From assembly GCA_009917455.1 (NCBI GenBank), contig QZDS01000017.1:1-64000 (forward strand): 64,000 nt of DNA. The letters run 5' to 3'. Each line of letters opens with the position of its first letter. Position 1 is the first letter of the stretch. Positions 25,656 through 34,530 of this stretch are shown here, piece by piece. The position numbers and the translations under genes were made by a program. This DNA comes from a bacterium 1xD8-48. Its GTDB lineage: Bacteria; Bacillota; Clostridia; Lachnospirales; Lachnospiraceae. Under the pieces are notes generated by a model. That model was not told the origin of the DNA. It worked only from the letters and a program-made list of their open reading frames with translations, and searched no databases.

Positions 25656-26852
25656 ATGTTATATATTGTTGGCGGTAAAATACTGACCATGGCGGGCTTT
25701 GTCTGGGAAAAGGGATATCTTTGCATTGAAAATGGAAAAATAAAGGAACTGGGGCCTATGACAGATGGAGCCCCTTTTCCTTTGCCTGAGGATGCGGAGG
25801 TAATTAACGCTTTGGGCTGTCTGGTGATGCCGGGGCTTATCGAGGCCCACTGTCATATGGGAATTACTGAGGAAAAAAAGGGAATGGAAGGGGACGACTG
25901 TAATGAGACGGTTAATCCAATCACTCCTTATCTTCGCTCCATAGATGCAATCAATCCAATGGACGCGGCCTTTGACGACGCACTTAAGGCGGGAATCACC
26001 TCCGCCATGATAGGGCCGGGCAGCGCCAATGTGGTGGGCGGAACCTTTTCCTTTGTAAAGACGCATGGAAGAAGCATTGACGAGCTTATTGTGCTTGCCC
26101 CGGCGGCTATGAAGGTCGCTTTCGGGGAGAATCCAAAGGTGAATTATTCCGGGCAGGGAACGTCCCCGGCTACCAGAATGGCAATTGCGGCAATGCTTCG
26201 GGAGGAGCTGTTTAAGGCAAGGCAGTATTTTAAGAAAAAGCGCGCCGGAATGAATCCTGAGGATGAAGATTTCAGATATGAATGCTGGATTCCCGTGTTT
26301 GAGAGGAAAATTCCGTTGAAAGCCCATGTGCACCGGGCGGACGACATTCAGACCGCAATCCGTATTGCAAAGGAGTTTGACCTTGATATGACTCTCGACC
26401 ATTGCAGCGAGGGCCATCTGATTGCGGAGGTCATCAAAAGAGCCGGATTTCCGGCAATCGTAGGGCCGGATCTGGCAAGTCGGAATAAGATAGAGGTTCA
26501 GAATATGGCGTTTAAAACCATCGGAATCTTAAACAAGGCCGGCGTAAAGACGGCAATCACCACAGACCATCCGGTATCCCTTATCCAGTCGCTCCCTGTC
26601 TGCGCCGGGCTGGCAGTGAAATCAGGGCTTGACGAGATGGAGGCCTTAAAGGCTATCACCATTTATCCGGCACAAATATGCCGGACAGACCACAGGGTGG
26701 GCTCTCTGGAGATTGGAAAAGATGCGGATGTCGTTATTTTTGACGGTTCCCCCTTAAAAGTCGAGACAAAAGCACTGTGTACCATAATAGAAGGTAAAAT
26801 TGTCTATGCGGACGACACTTTCTCTTTACCTCATCATGAGAAAACTGTATAA
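25656..26852 (+). CDS. amidohydrolase family protein (imidazolonepropionase-like)
   Basis: This 398-residue metal-dependent hydrolase has His65 and His67 (AHCHMG) on barrel strand 1. Further ligands are in KAHVHRADD, LDHCSEGH and ITTDHP (Asp), a complete amidohydrolase set. The N-terminal beta-strands and C-terminal KDADVVIFDG composite domain match the family. The substrate could be a cyclic amide or dipeptide; it cannot be read from sequence. GGAAGG lies about 10 nt before ATG. A good intrinsic terminator follows. Confidence 0.82.
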   Translation: MLYIVGGKILTMAGFVWEKGYLCIENGKIKELGPMTDGAPFPLPEDAEVINALGCLVMPGLIEAHCHMGITEEKKGMEGDDCNETVNPITPYLRSIDAINPMDAAFDDALKAGITSAMIGPGSANVVGGTFSFVKTHGRSIDELIVLAPAAMKVAFGENPKVNYSGQGTSPATRMAIAAMLREELFKARQYFKKKRAGMNPEDEDFRYECWIPVFERKIPLKAHVHRADDIQTAIRIAKEFDLDMTLDHCSEGHLIAEVIKRAGFPAIVGPDLASRNKIEVQNMAFKTIGILNKAGVKTAITTDHPVSLIQSLPVCAGLAVKSGLDEMEALKAITIYPAQICRTDHRVGSLEIGKDADVVIFDGSPLKVETKALCTIIEGKIVYADDTFSLPHHEKTV

Positions 26853-26865
26853 TAGAAAAAAGCAG

Positions 26866-26899
26866 AAATGCTCGGCGCAGTTCAGTCGAGCATTTTTTG
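26866..26899 (+). terminator. intrinsic terminator after the amidohydrolase gene
   Basis: AATGCTCG (26867-26874) pairs with CGAGCATT (26887-26894), followed by TTTTT. Confidence 0.88.
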
Positions 26900-27047
26900 C
26901 AAGGAGAGAGGCAGTAAATTCTCTTTTGCCGGATAAAACGGGGATGTAAAATAATAGAGGAATCAAAGCGGCAGCCGGGAAAATTTGCGGGCAGGAAAGC
27001 AGAATCTTCCAGGGGGCTGCCGACAGATGCGGGAAACGAGGAAAAGT

Positions 27048-28100
27048 ATGAAGGTTGTAGTGTTAGCGGGCGGAATCAGTACAGAAAGAGACGTATCCTT
27101 GAGCTCCGGCGCCATGATTTACCGGGCGTTAAAGGAAAAGGGACATGACGCAATTCTTCTGGATGTATATCTGGGGTACGAAGATGAGTGGAAGAACGAT
27201 TCGGATATGTCGGGTGTGTTTGGACTTGACAGGGACTGGGCAAAGGATATGGGACTGGTCACGGAGAAAAATCCCGATATCGGGCAGATTAAAGCCATGC
27301 GCCACGACGGGGAGAAAAATTTCTTCGGTCCCAATGTGATAAAGCTTTGTCAGGCGGCGGATGTGGTGTTTCTTGCGCTGCACGGGGAGAACGGAGAAAA
27401 CGGTAAGGTGCAGGCATGCTTTGACCTTATGGGTATCAGATACACTGGAACGGACTATGTGAGCTCCGCTCTTGCCATGGATAAGGGACTCTCCAAGGAA
27501 CTGTTTTTTTATCATGGGATTCCCACGCCTGCCAGCGTATGCGTTAAGAAGGAGGATTACGCAAAACACGCAGAAGCCGGAGAAGAAATTTCTTTTCCAT
27601 GTATTGTGAAGGCATGCTGCGGCGGTTCCAGCGTCGGGGTCAGTATTGCAAGGACAGAGGAGGATTATGAAAAGGCGCTTGAAGAGGCGTTTAAGTACGA
27701 TAAAGAGGCTCTTGTGGAGCAGTATATCGAAGGTCGGGAATTTTCAGTGGGAGTTATGGCCGGGAAGGCGCTGCCGGTAATCGAGATTGCGCCGATAAAC
27801 GGATTTTATGATTATAAAAACAAGTATCAGCCCGGCGCCACGGTGGAAACCTGCCCGGCGCAGATTTCCCAGGAGAAAACGAAAGAAATTCAAAGATATG
27901 CGGAGCAGGTGTTTTGTGTGCTCCGGTTAAAGAACTATGCAAGAATGGACTTTATGATGAATGAGGCGGGGGAGGTATTTTGTCTGGAGGCAAATACGCT
28001 TCCGGGGATGACGCCTACCTCTCTGCTGCCCCAGGAGGCTGCCGCTGTGGGAATCGGGTTTGGGGAGCTTTGCGAGGAGATTATGAGGAATGCGCTGTAA
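27048..28100 (+). CDS. ddl: D-alanine--D-alanine ligase
   Basis: This 350-residue ATP-grasp ligase makes the D-Ala-D-Ala dipeptide for peptidoglycan. The N-terminal VVVLAGGISTERDVS, the ATP-grasp segment CCGGSSVGVSIA, and FCLEANTLPGMT near the C-terminus carry the substrate and Mg-binding residues. ATG 27048 is chosen because GAGGAAA lies directly before it; in-frame ATGs upstream at 27027 and earlier have no site. murF follows after 26 nt, and its product ligates the dipeptide to the UDP-MurNAc-tripeptide, so the pair is functionally matched. Confidence 0.95.
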   Translation: MKVVVLAGGISTERDVSLSSGAMIYRALKEKGHDAILLDVYLGYEDEWKNDSDMSGVFGLDRDWAKDMGLVTEKNPDIGQIKAMRHDGEKNFFGPNVIKLCQAADVVFLALHGENGENGKVQACFDLMGIRYTGTDYVSSALAMDKGLSKELFFYHGIPTPASVCVKKEDYAKHAEAGEEISFPCIVKACCGGSSVGVSIARTEEDYEKALEEAFKYDKEALVEQYIEGREFSVGVMAGKALPVIEIAPINGFYDYKNKYQPGATVETCPAQISQEKTKEIQRYAEQVFCVLRLKNYARMDFMMNEAGEVFCLEANTLPGMTPTSLLPQEAAAVGIGFGELCEEIMRNAL

Positions 28101-28126
28101 ATTAGTGATTGAAAGTGAGAAATTTT

Positions 28127-29542
28127 ATGAAAAATTTGACTTTGATGAATATAGCGAAGGCTTGTAGCGGAACTTTGTATAATATGGGCAGTTTTGAATG
28201 GGATGCTCAGCAAAGGGAAGCGGAGGCTTCCTGTGTGGTGATTGATTCGCGGAAGGTGGAGAGAGGCGGGGTTTTTATTGCCACGAGGGGAGAAAAGGTT
28301 GACGGGCATTCTTTCATATCGGATGTGGCAAAGAAGGGGGCTCTTGGTGTCGTCTGTGAGGAGCTGCCGGAAGATTGTGAGGTTCCCTGTATTCTTGTAA
28401 AGGATTCCTTTCAGGCTTTAAAGGAGATTGCGGAGTATTACAGAAAGCAGTTGGATGTCAGGGTTGTGGGGATTACGGGAAGCGTGGGGAAGACCAGTAC
28501 CAAGGAATTTATTGCGGCTGTGCTTTCCGTAAAGTATAAGGTTCTCAAAACCATCGGGAATTTTAATAATGAAATCGGACTTCCCCTTACGGTGCTTTCC
28601 ATAAGAGAGGAGCATGAGCTGGCCGTCCTTGAAATGGGCATCAGCGATTTTGGGGAGATGCATCGTTTGAGTAAGATAGCAAGGCCGGATATCTGTGTGA
28701 TGACGAATATCGGCAGGTGTCATCTGGAAAATCTGGGAAGCCGGGAGGGGATATTTAAGGCGAAATCGGAAATCTTTGATTTTATGAACCCTGATGGATA
28801 TGTTTTTGTGAATGGCGACGACAATCTTCTAGCAAATATTCAGCAGAAGGGCAATCACAAGGCGGTGCATTTCGGACTGAATCCCTCGAATGAAATCTAT
28901 GCCAGCGGCGTGACGGGGCGGGGATTGTTTGGCTCTCATGCCATGCTTCATATAAAGCTGGAGAATCAGTCGATGGAAATCTTTCCGGCGGAAATTCCAC
29001 TTCCGGGCGGTCATATGGTTTTAAATGCGCTGGCGGCAGCAGGCGTGGGTATGCAGCTTGCTCTTACAGCGGAAGAAGTAAAAAGAGGGATTGCAGAGGT
29101 GGAAGAAGTAAGCGGACGGGGTAATGTAGTGACTCTGTCCGACTATACTTTGATAGACGGAAGTTATAACGCAAATCCGGAATCCATGCGGGCGGCTGTC
29201 GGGCTCCTTATTCTGGCACAGGGAAGAAAGGTGGCAGTGCTGGGGGATATGTTTGAGCTGGGAGAGAAGGAAGAAGAACTTCACGCCGAAGTAGGGGCTT
29301 ATGCGCAGGAGAAAGAAATTGACGTTTTGATTTGCGTGGGCAGGCTTTCAAAAAATATGTACGAGGGTGCGTTAAGCAGCAGAAAAGAAAAAGAGGCGGA
29401 GGTTTATTATTTTGAGAGCAGAGATGAAATGCTTTCAGAGCTTCCGGGTCTTCTTAAAAAGGGCGATACCATACTGGTAAAGGCTTCTCATGGAATGCAC
29501 TTTGAAAAAGTAGTAGAATTTTTGCAAAAAGAAGGCAGGTAA
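28127..29542 (+). CDS. murF: UDP-N-acetylmuramoyl-tripeptide--D-alanyl-D-alanine ligase
   Basis: This 471-residue Mur ligase adds D-Ala-D-Ala to the cytoplasmic peptidoglycan precursor. The P-loop GITGSVGKTST is near residue 110, followed by LEMGISDFGEM, NIGRCHLENLGS and IDGSYNANPESM, all MurF-typical. ATG 28127 (MKNLTLMN) is preferred to a TTG six codons earlier; the ribosome site is weak (GTGAG), consistent with coupling to ddl. Its stop lies inside a bidirectional terminator shared with the convergent plsC. Confidence 0.95.
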   Translation: MKNLTLMNIAKACSGTLYNMGSFEWDAQQREAEASCVVIDSRKVERGGVFIATRGEKVDGHSFISDVAKKGALGVVCEELPEDCEVPCILVKDSFQALKEIAEYYRKQLDVRVVGITGSVGKTSTKEFIAAVLSVKYKVLKTIGNFNNEIGLPLTVLSIREEHELAVLEMGISDFGEMHRLSKIARPDICVMTNIGRCHLENLGSREGIFKAKSEIFDFMNPDGYVFVNGDDNLLANIQQKGNHKAVHFGLNPSNEIYASGVTGRGLFGSHAMLHIKLENQSMEIFPAEIPLPGGHMVLNALAAAGVGMQLALTAEEVKRGIAEVEEVSGRGNVVTLSDYTLIDGSYNANPESMRAAVGLLILAQGRKVAVLGDMFELGEKEEELHAEVGAYAQEKEIDVLICVGRLSKNMYEGALSSRKEKEAEVYYFESRDEMLSELPGLLKKGDTILVKASHGMHFEKVVEFLQKEGR

Positions 29543-29562
29543 CTAAAAACCTGCTTCTTCTT
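29531..29562. terminator. bidirectional terminator embracing both stop codons of murF and plsC
   Basis: GCAGGT (29535-29540) pairs with ACCTGC (29549-29554). The stem extends through AAGAAG / CTTCTT past one bulged G, with A-rich left and T-rich right flanks. The murF TAA (29540-29542) and plsC TAG (29543-29545) sit in the stem edge and loop. Confidence 0.8.
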
Positions 29563-30283
29563 TTATCTTAAAATAAGATTCCTTTATGATATTCTGGGTA
29601 TAAGCGCCGATTCGCTTCTGGTCCTCCTTTGGAAGCTCTTTGATATAGATGGGTCTGCCGTATTCAAGAATCACTTTGGTTTTCCTGATTTTGGGAAGAT
29701 GGTCCTCAAAAATATCTGCGGAGTTATAAATGGTCATGGGAATAATAGGGCATCCTGTTTTTGACGCAATCTTAAAGCTTCCCTCGTGAAATTCCATAAA
29801 AGTGTGGTTTACTCTGTTTCTGGTACCCTCCGGGAAAATACAGATGGAAATACCGGACTTTACCTTATCGATAGCGGTCAGGATGATTTTCAGGCCCTGC
29901 TTTAAATCGTTTCTGTCAAGAAACAGGCAGTGGAGATTTTTCATCCAGTTTACCAGCGAGGGATATCTGAGCATTTCTTTTTTGGCGATATAACCGGTAG
30001 GGCGCGGAACACGGACATAAGTGATCAGGATATCGAAGTAACTTCTGTGATTCCCTATATAAAGGACAGGCTCGTCTTTTGGCACGTTTTCCTCCCCTTT
30101 TACGATAACGTCCGTTCCGGCAATGAAAAGTACCACCCTGAAAGCCCAGTTTACAATGGCAAGGGAGCTTCTGCTTTTAAGGTCCATATTAAACTTGCCG
30201 ATAATCCATTCCGCAATTAAAAGGGGAATACTGAAAATGAGGAATAAAATGACGAATGTGGCGACTAAAATAAATCGAATCAT
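29543..30283 (-). CDS. plsC: 1-acyl-sn-glycerol-3-phosphate acyltransferase
   Basis: This 246-residue membrane-associated enzyme acylates lysophosphatidic acid to phosphatidic acid. The catalytic HX4D motif is NHRSYFD near residue 78 and the glycerol-phosphate motif FPEGTR near 148; an N-terminal hydrophobic anchor (about 1-25) is present. Length matches bacterial PlsC. It is alone on the minus strand, convergent with murF with no gap between the stop codons. Confidence 0.93.
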   Translation of the reverse strand: MIRFILVATFVILFLIFSIPLLIAEWIIGKFNMDLKSRSSLAIVNWAFRVVLFIAGTDVIVKGEENVPKDEPVLYIGNHRSYFDILITYVRVPRPTGYIAKKEMLRYPSLVNWMKNLHCLFLDRNDLKQGLKIILTAIDKVKSGISICIFPEGTRNRVNHTFMEFHEGSFKIASKTGCPIIPMTIYNSADIFEDHLPKIRKTKVILEYGRPIYIKELPKEDQKRIGAYTQNIIKESYFKIKEEAGF

Positions 30284-30358
30284 GGTAAATGACGTTTCCT
30301 TTCAGGTAATATTCAGACTCTTAATAGTATAAGGGATAAGAGGGTTTTTGGCAATAGC

Positions 30359-30387
30359 TGGACTTCCCGTGTAAACTCTGATAAAAT
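30359..30387 (+). promoter_or_regulatory. probable sigma-A promoter of the GT2/DUF6044 pair
   Basis: TGGACT (30359-30364), a 17-nt spacer and TAAAAT (30382-30387) lie about 55 nt upstream of the start at 30444. Confidence 0.5.
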
Positions 30388-30443
30388 AACAAAGGACAGC
30401 GGGGTCGGCTAAAGCGGCTTTGGACAGAAAGAGGAAAATGAAA

Positions 30444-31391
30444 ATGGATAAAATTGCAGTCTTGATTCCATGCTATAATGAAGAAAAAACCATTGCCAAG
30501 GTAATACGGGACAGCAGGCAGGCCCTGCCGGAGGCAGTAATTTATGTATATGACAACAATTCCACGGACAAAACAGGGGAAATTGCCAGAGAGGAAGGAG
30601 CAGTCGTACGGAAGGAGTATATGCAGGGGAAAGGCAACGTCATCCGGCGTATGTTCCGTGAAATAGACGCACAGTGCTATATCATGGTGGATGGCGACGA
30701 CACCTATCCCATGGAATTTGCGCCTGCCATGGTGGACAAGGTTCTTCATCACAATGCGGATATGGTGGTGGGGGACAGGCTTTCCTCCACCTATTTTGAA
30801 GAAAACAAACGACCCTTCCACAATATGGGAAATTCCCTGGTGAGGGCCAGCATCAACCGTCTGTTTGGCTGTGAAATCAAGGATATTATGACAGGCTTCC
30901 GGGCGTTCAGCTATGGATTTGTAAAAACCTTTCCGGTGCTCTCGAAGGGATTTGAAATTGAAACGGAAATGACAATCCACGGGGTTTACAACCACATGCA
31001 GATTGAAAACGTGGTGGTAGAGTACAGGGACAGGCCGGAGGGGAGCGAGTCGAAATTAAACACCTATTCCGACGGCTTTAAGGTTCTTGGCATGATTTTC
31101 CGGCTCTATCGGGATTACAAGCCCTTTGGATTTTTCAGTATCCTGGCGCTGGTGTTGGCGGCGGCGGCGGTTCTTTTCTTTATTCCGGTGCTGTTGGAGT
31201 ATTTTGCAACAGGACTGGTTCTGAAATTCCCGACGCTGATTGTCTGTGGCTTTGTTATGATGGCGGCGATTCAGTCTTTTTTTGCAGGACTCATTTTATC
31301 GAATATGGCTCTGAAAAACCGGCGGGATTTTGAGTACCGTCTGACGCTGGTATGCGAGAAGGAAGAGCGCAAGAGAGGGCAGTATAATTGA
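30444..31391 (+). CDS. family 2 glycosyltransferase, polyprenyl-phosphate type
   Basis: This is a 315-residue membrane-bound GT-A enzyme. IAVLIPCYNEEKTI at the N-terminus, DNNSTD and the metal-binding DGDDTY near residue 83 place it with DPM1/GtrB-like transferases that load a sugar onto a polyprenyl phosphate. Two C-terminal membrane segments (about 225-250 and 265-295) anchor it. ATG 30444 is chosen because AGAGG lies 8 nt upstream; ATG 30438 is also possible. The stop TGA overlaps a TTG start of the following membrane protein, so the sugar donor made here is probably used by that protein. Confidence 0.88.
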   Translation: MDKIAVLIPCYNEEKTIAKVIRDSRQALPEAVIYVYDNNSTDKTGEIAREEGAVVRKEYMQGKGNVIRRMFREIDAQCYIMVDGDDTYPMEFAPAMVDKVLHHNADMVVGDRLSSTYFEENKRPFHNMGNSLVRASINRLFGCEIKDIMTGFRAFSYGFVKTFPVLSKGFEIETEMTIHGVYNHMQIENVVVEYRDRPEGSESKLNTYSDGFKVLGMIFRLYRDYKPFGFFSILALVLAAAAVLFFIPVLLEYFATGLVLKFPTLIVCGFVMMAAIQSFFAGLILSNMALKNRRDFEYRLTLVCEKEERKRGQYN

Positions 31392-33124
31392 AAAAATTAA
31401 TTTCACGGTGGTATGTGGTAATTACGGCAGGCTTCCTGCTGTTTGCGGGGCTTGTGTTTTTTATCTGCGGAGAAAAAAGTGTGATAGCGGTTCACGACAA
31501 TCTGGATTTGTTCATCCCTCAGTTTCAGATGATGAAGGATACGGGTACTTTTTTCAGTCACGGGAAAGATGTGCCATTTCTCGGAGGTATCAGCAGAGAC
31601 GTGCTTCCGTCGGAGTTTTACCTGTACACGGTTTTATATATGCTTTTACCGGCTTATCCGGCTTATGTTATCGGGTACCTGCTCAAAATAGTCATAGCGG
31701 TTTTTTCCTGCATTCTGCTTGCAGGGGATGTCTGCGGGGAAAATTACGAGGCGTATAAGCCTCTGGCGTGGGTTTTGGGACTGTCCTACGGCGCTCTCAA
31801 TGTGTTCCCGGCCTTTGGAATCCCTTTTGCCTCCATTCCCCTTGCCCTCTGGCTTCTCCTCAGAATCTACAGGGAACCAAAAATCAAATGGTACGTTTTT
31901 TTGTTTTTTTATCCGATGCTTTCCTATTTTTCCTATTTCGGGCTTTTTATCCTTGCTTACATGTCCCTTGCGTTTCTCTGGCTGTGGATAAGGGACAAAA
32001 AATTTCCGGGAAGGATTCTTCCGGCCATCTGCATTCTTTCAGCGGGGTGCATTGCCTGTGAATACAGACTGTTCGGAACAATGCTTTTTGGAGATGAAGA
32101 GACTATCCGTACCACCATGGAAGCGGGAAGCTTAACGGCGGGAGAGATTATAACGACAATCGGTGAAGTGTTTGCAAAGGGAATGTTTCATGCGGAGAGT
32201 GTGCATACATATCTGGTACTGCCGGTTTGCATTTTGTACTTTTTTTATCTGAATATATCCTATCTTAGGAATAAAAACAGCAAAGGTATTTTTCATGATT
32301 TATATAATCTGGTGATGCTGATAATTGTTTTCAACAGCGCGGTTTATGGGATTTATTATTGGGAAGGCTTCCGGGGACTGGTGGAGAAGCTGTGTCCGCC
32401 GCTTACCGGCTGGCAGTTTAACCGAACGGTATTTTTCAGCCCGTTTTTATGGTATGCGGCATTTTTTCTGGTTTTGAAGCGGCTGTATGAAAGCCGCAGC
32501 CATCAAAAGGTGATGAAAGCCGCTGCCAATCTGCTGGCTGTTGCGGCACTGCTTCTTATTGTGCTGACAAACACCCGTTATAATGATTTGTACCACACCT
32601 GCCTTGACCAGGCTTACCGCCTTGCAAAAGGCGCACCTTCAAACCAGCTTGGTTTCGGGGAGTTTTATTCCGAAGGATTGTTTGAAGAGGCAAAAGCAGA
32701 TATTGGTTATGAGGGTGAGTGGTCCGCCGCGTACGGATTTTATCCGGCGATTCTGGAGTATAACGGAATTGCAACCCTGGACGGTTATCTGGGATTTTAT
32801 TCTCAGGATTATAAGGAAGCCTTCCGCAAAATAATTGCGCCGGCTCTTGAGCGGGTGGAGGAGAGCAGAGAATACTTTGACACCTGGGGAGCAAGAGCCA
32901 GCCTTTACTCAGGGACAGATATTTCCATCGTCAGCGCTACCCGGGATTACCACGTGACGGATAATGAAATTTATATCGATACAGACGCTTTTAAAGCGCT
33001 TGGGGGAAGGTATATTTTTTCCAGAATCGAACTGAGTAATGATAAGGAATCAGGCCTTGCATTGATTGGGAGTTACACCCACAAGAAATCGCCATATAGC
33101 CTGTATGTTTACAAGGCTATTTAA
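31388..33124 (+). CDS. DUF6044-like multi-pass membrane protein (candidate glycosyltransferase C)
   Basis: This 578-residue protein has roughly ten to twelve hydrophobic segments in its first 400 residues and a soluble C-terminal part. An acidic VHDNLD motif after the first membrane segment resembles the first-loop carboxylates of GT-C enzymes, which take sugars from polyprenyl phosphates. It starts with TTG at 31388 overlapping the upstream TGA (TTGA), with AGAGAGGG as the ribosome site. Coupling to a polyprenyl-sugar synthase supports a role in decorating a cell-surface polymer. The DUF6044 assignment is from recall and the enzyme role is inferred. Confidence 0.7.
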   Translation: MKKLISRWYVVITAGFLLFAGLVFFICGEKSVIAVHDNLDLFIPQFQMMKDTGTFFSHGKDVPFLGGISRDVLPSEFYLYTVLYMLLPAYPAYVIGYLLKIVIAVFSCILLAGDVCGENYEAYKPLAWVLGLSYGALNVFPAFGIPFASIPLALWLLLRIYREPKIKWYVFLFFYPMLSYFSYFGLFILAYMSLAFLWLWIRDKKFPGRILPAICILSAGCIACEYRLFGTMLFGDEETIRTTMEAGSLTAGEIITTIGEVFAKGMFHAESVHTYLVLPVCILYFFYLNISYLRNKNSKGIFHDLYNLVMLIIVFNSAVYGIYYWEGFRGLVEKLCPPLTGWQFNRTVFFSPFLWYAAFFLVLKRLYESRSHQKVMKAAANLLAVAALLLIVLTNTRYNDLYHTCLDQAYRLAKGAPSNQLGFGEFYSEGLFEEAKADIGYEGEWSAAYGFYPAILEYNGIATLDGYLGFYSQDYKEAFRKIIAPALERVEESREYFDTWGARASLYSGTDISIVSATRDYHVTDNEIYIDTDAFKALGGRYIFSRIELSNDKESGLALIGSYTHKKSPYSLYVYKAI

Positions 33125-33165
33125 AATCATTGCGGAACTATATATGTAGAGCCTTCCAGTACACA

Positions 33166-33298
33166 GTTCAGGAGGGAAATGTTTCTGAAGGAGGCCTTAT
33201 AAAAACGCCAGCACCTGGCGAGGTATTTTCGAGCCTGGTACTGCTGCGTTTTTATAGAGCGAGAGCATGCCGACAAAGAAACATCTCCCTCCCTGAAC
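33166..33298. repeat. 133-nt long imperfect palindrome between convergent genes
   Basis: The outer arms 33166-33186 and 33277-33298 match at about 20 of 22 positions as reverse complements (GTTCAGG..ATGTTTCT). The inner arms 33198-33208 (TATAAAAACGC) and 33246-33256 are perfect, and the centre holds further short pairings (GCCAG/CTGGC). It lies between the DUF6044 gene and the convergent prs gene. It may be a strong two-way terminator, a miniature mobile element or a structured RNA. Confidence 0.75.
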
Positions 33299-33329
33299 GT
33301 CACCTGAAAGAACACATTATCCAGAGACC

Positions 33330-34520
33330 CTAATCCGCATAAACCCCCTTCTTATACTTCGCAATCGCACTCTGAATCCGCTCATTGGGATTGAGCAAAT
33401 CGCTGATAGAGGCATCATGGTTCAACGTATCGATAATATAGGCAATATACTTACTCATATCGCAGTCAATATACCATTCGCGTTCAAGAAGCTCCGGCGT
33501 CTGGTAAACCAGATTGGTGGTCAGAACCCTGTCGATAATGCCGCTTTCGTACATTTTATCAAATTTCTCAAGGCCGCTGGTAAACAGGCCGAAAGTTGCG
33601 CAGATGAAAATCTTGTTTGCCTTTCTTTCCTTAAGAGCGGTTGCAACCTCCAGAACGCTTTCACCGGAAGAAATCATATCGTCGATAATCACCATATCCT
33701 TCCCCTCAACAGAGGTTCCGAGAAATTCATGGGCGACAATGGGATTGCGTCCGTTTATGATACGGGTATAGTCCCGTCTCTTATAAAACATTCCCATATC
33801 CAGTCCCAAAACGTTTGCAATATAAATAGCGCGGGACATACCGCCCTCGTCGGGGCTGATAACCATCATATGATCGGAATCAATATTCAGGTCGGGAACA
33901 TGCTTTAGCAGGCCCTTAATAAACTGATAAGCGGGCTGGACAGTCTCAAATCCGTGCAGAGGAATTGCATTCTGTACCCTGGGGTCATGGGCGTCAAAGG
34001 TAATGATATTGTCAACTCCCATATCAACCATTTCCTGAAGGGCAAGAGCGCAGTCAAGAGATTCCCTGGCGGTTCTTTTATGCTGTCTGCTTTCATACAG
34101 ATAAGGCATTATTACGGTAATACGTCTGGCCTTTCCCCCTACGGCAGCGATGATTCTTTTTAAATCCTGATAGTGGTCGTCCGGCGACATATGATTGAGA
34201 TGACCGCACAGAGGATAAGTCAGGCTGTAGTTGGTAACATCCACAAGCAGATAGAGGTCGGTTCCACGGACGGATTCTAAAATCATTCCCTTGGCTTCTC
34301 CGGAGCCAAAACGCGGAACCTTTGCCTTTAAAATGTAGGAATCTCTCTGATATCCGGCAAAAGCAAGGCTTTCCTTGTGCTCGCTCTCACGGGCAGTACG
34401 CCATCTTACAAGGTAGTTGTCCACTTTTTCCCCGAGAGTTTTGCATCCTTCAAGGGGAATCATTCCAAGGGAGCCGACGGGTATTGTTTCCAGGTTTCTT
34501 TTTTCTTCACGTTGAGACAT
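33330..34520 (-). CDS. prs: ribose-phosphate pyrophosphokinase, long divergent form
   Basis: This enzyme makes PRPP from ribose-5-phosphate and ATP. The PRPP loop VIIDDMISSGES lies near residue 280, with DAHDPRVQN (Mg/ribose-phosphate region) and PYLYESRQHKRT upstream. At 396 residues it is much longer than the canonical 310-320, with an N-terminal extension of about 60 residues and extra C-terminal sequence; this form is known in Lachnospiraceae. GTGAGGT precedes ATG, 10 nt after the dnaC stop. It is the last gene of the minus-strand group murC-dnaD-dnaC-prs. Confidence 0.9.
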   Translation of the reverse strand: MSQREEKRNLETIPVGSLGMIPLEGCKTLGEKVDNYLVRWRTARESEHKESLAFAGYQRDSYILKAKVPRFGSGEAKGMILESVRGTDLYLLVDVTNYSLTYPLCGHLNHMSPDDHYQDLKRIIAAVGGKARRITVIMPYLYESRQHKRTARESLDCALALQEMVDMGVDNIITFDAHDPRVQNAIPLHGFETVQPAYQFIKGLLKHVPDLNIDSDHMMVISPDEGGMSRAIYIANVLGLDMGMFYKRRDYTRIINGRNPIVAHEFLGTSVEGKDMVIIDDMISSGESVLEVATALKERKANKIFICATFGLFTSGLEKFDKMYESGIIDRVLTTNLVYQTPELLEREWYIDCDMSKYIAYIIDTLNHDASISDLLNPNERIQSAIAKYKKGVYAD

Positions 34521-34530
34521 AAAAAGTACC

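Noticed and set aside
25659..26417. 252-codon open frame on the minus strand
   Set aside because: It is a shadow of the amidohydrolase, which has complete metal-binding motifs on the plus strand.
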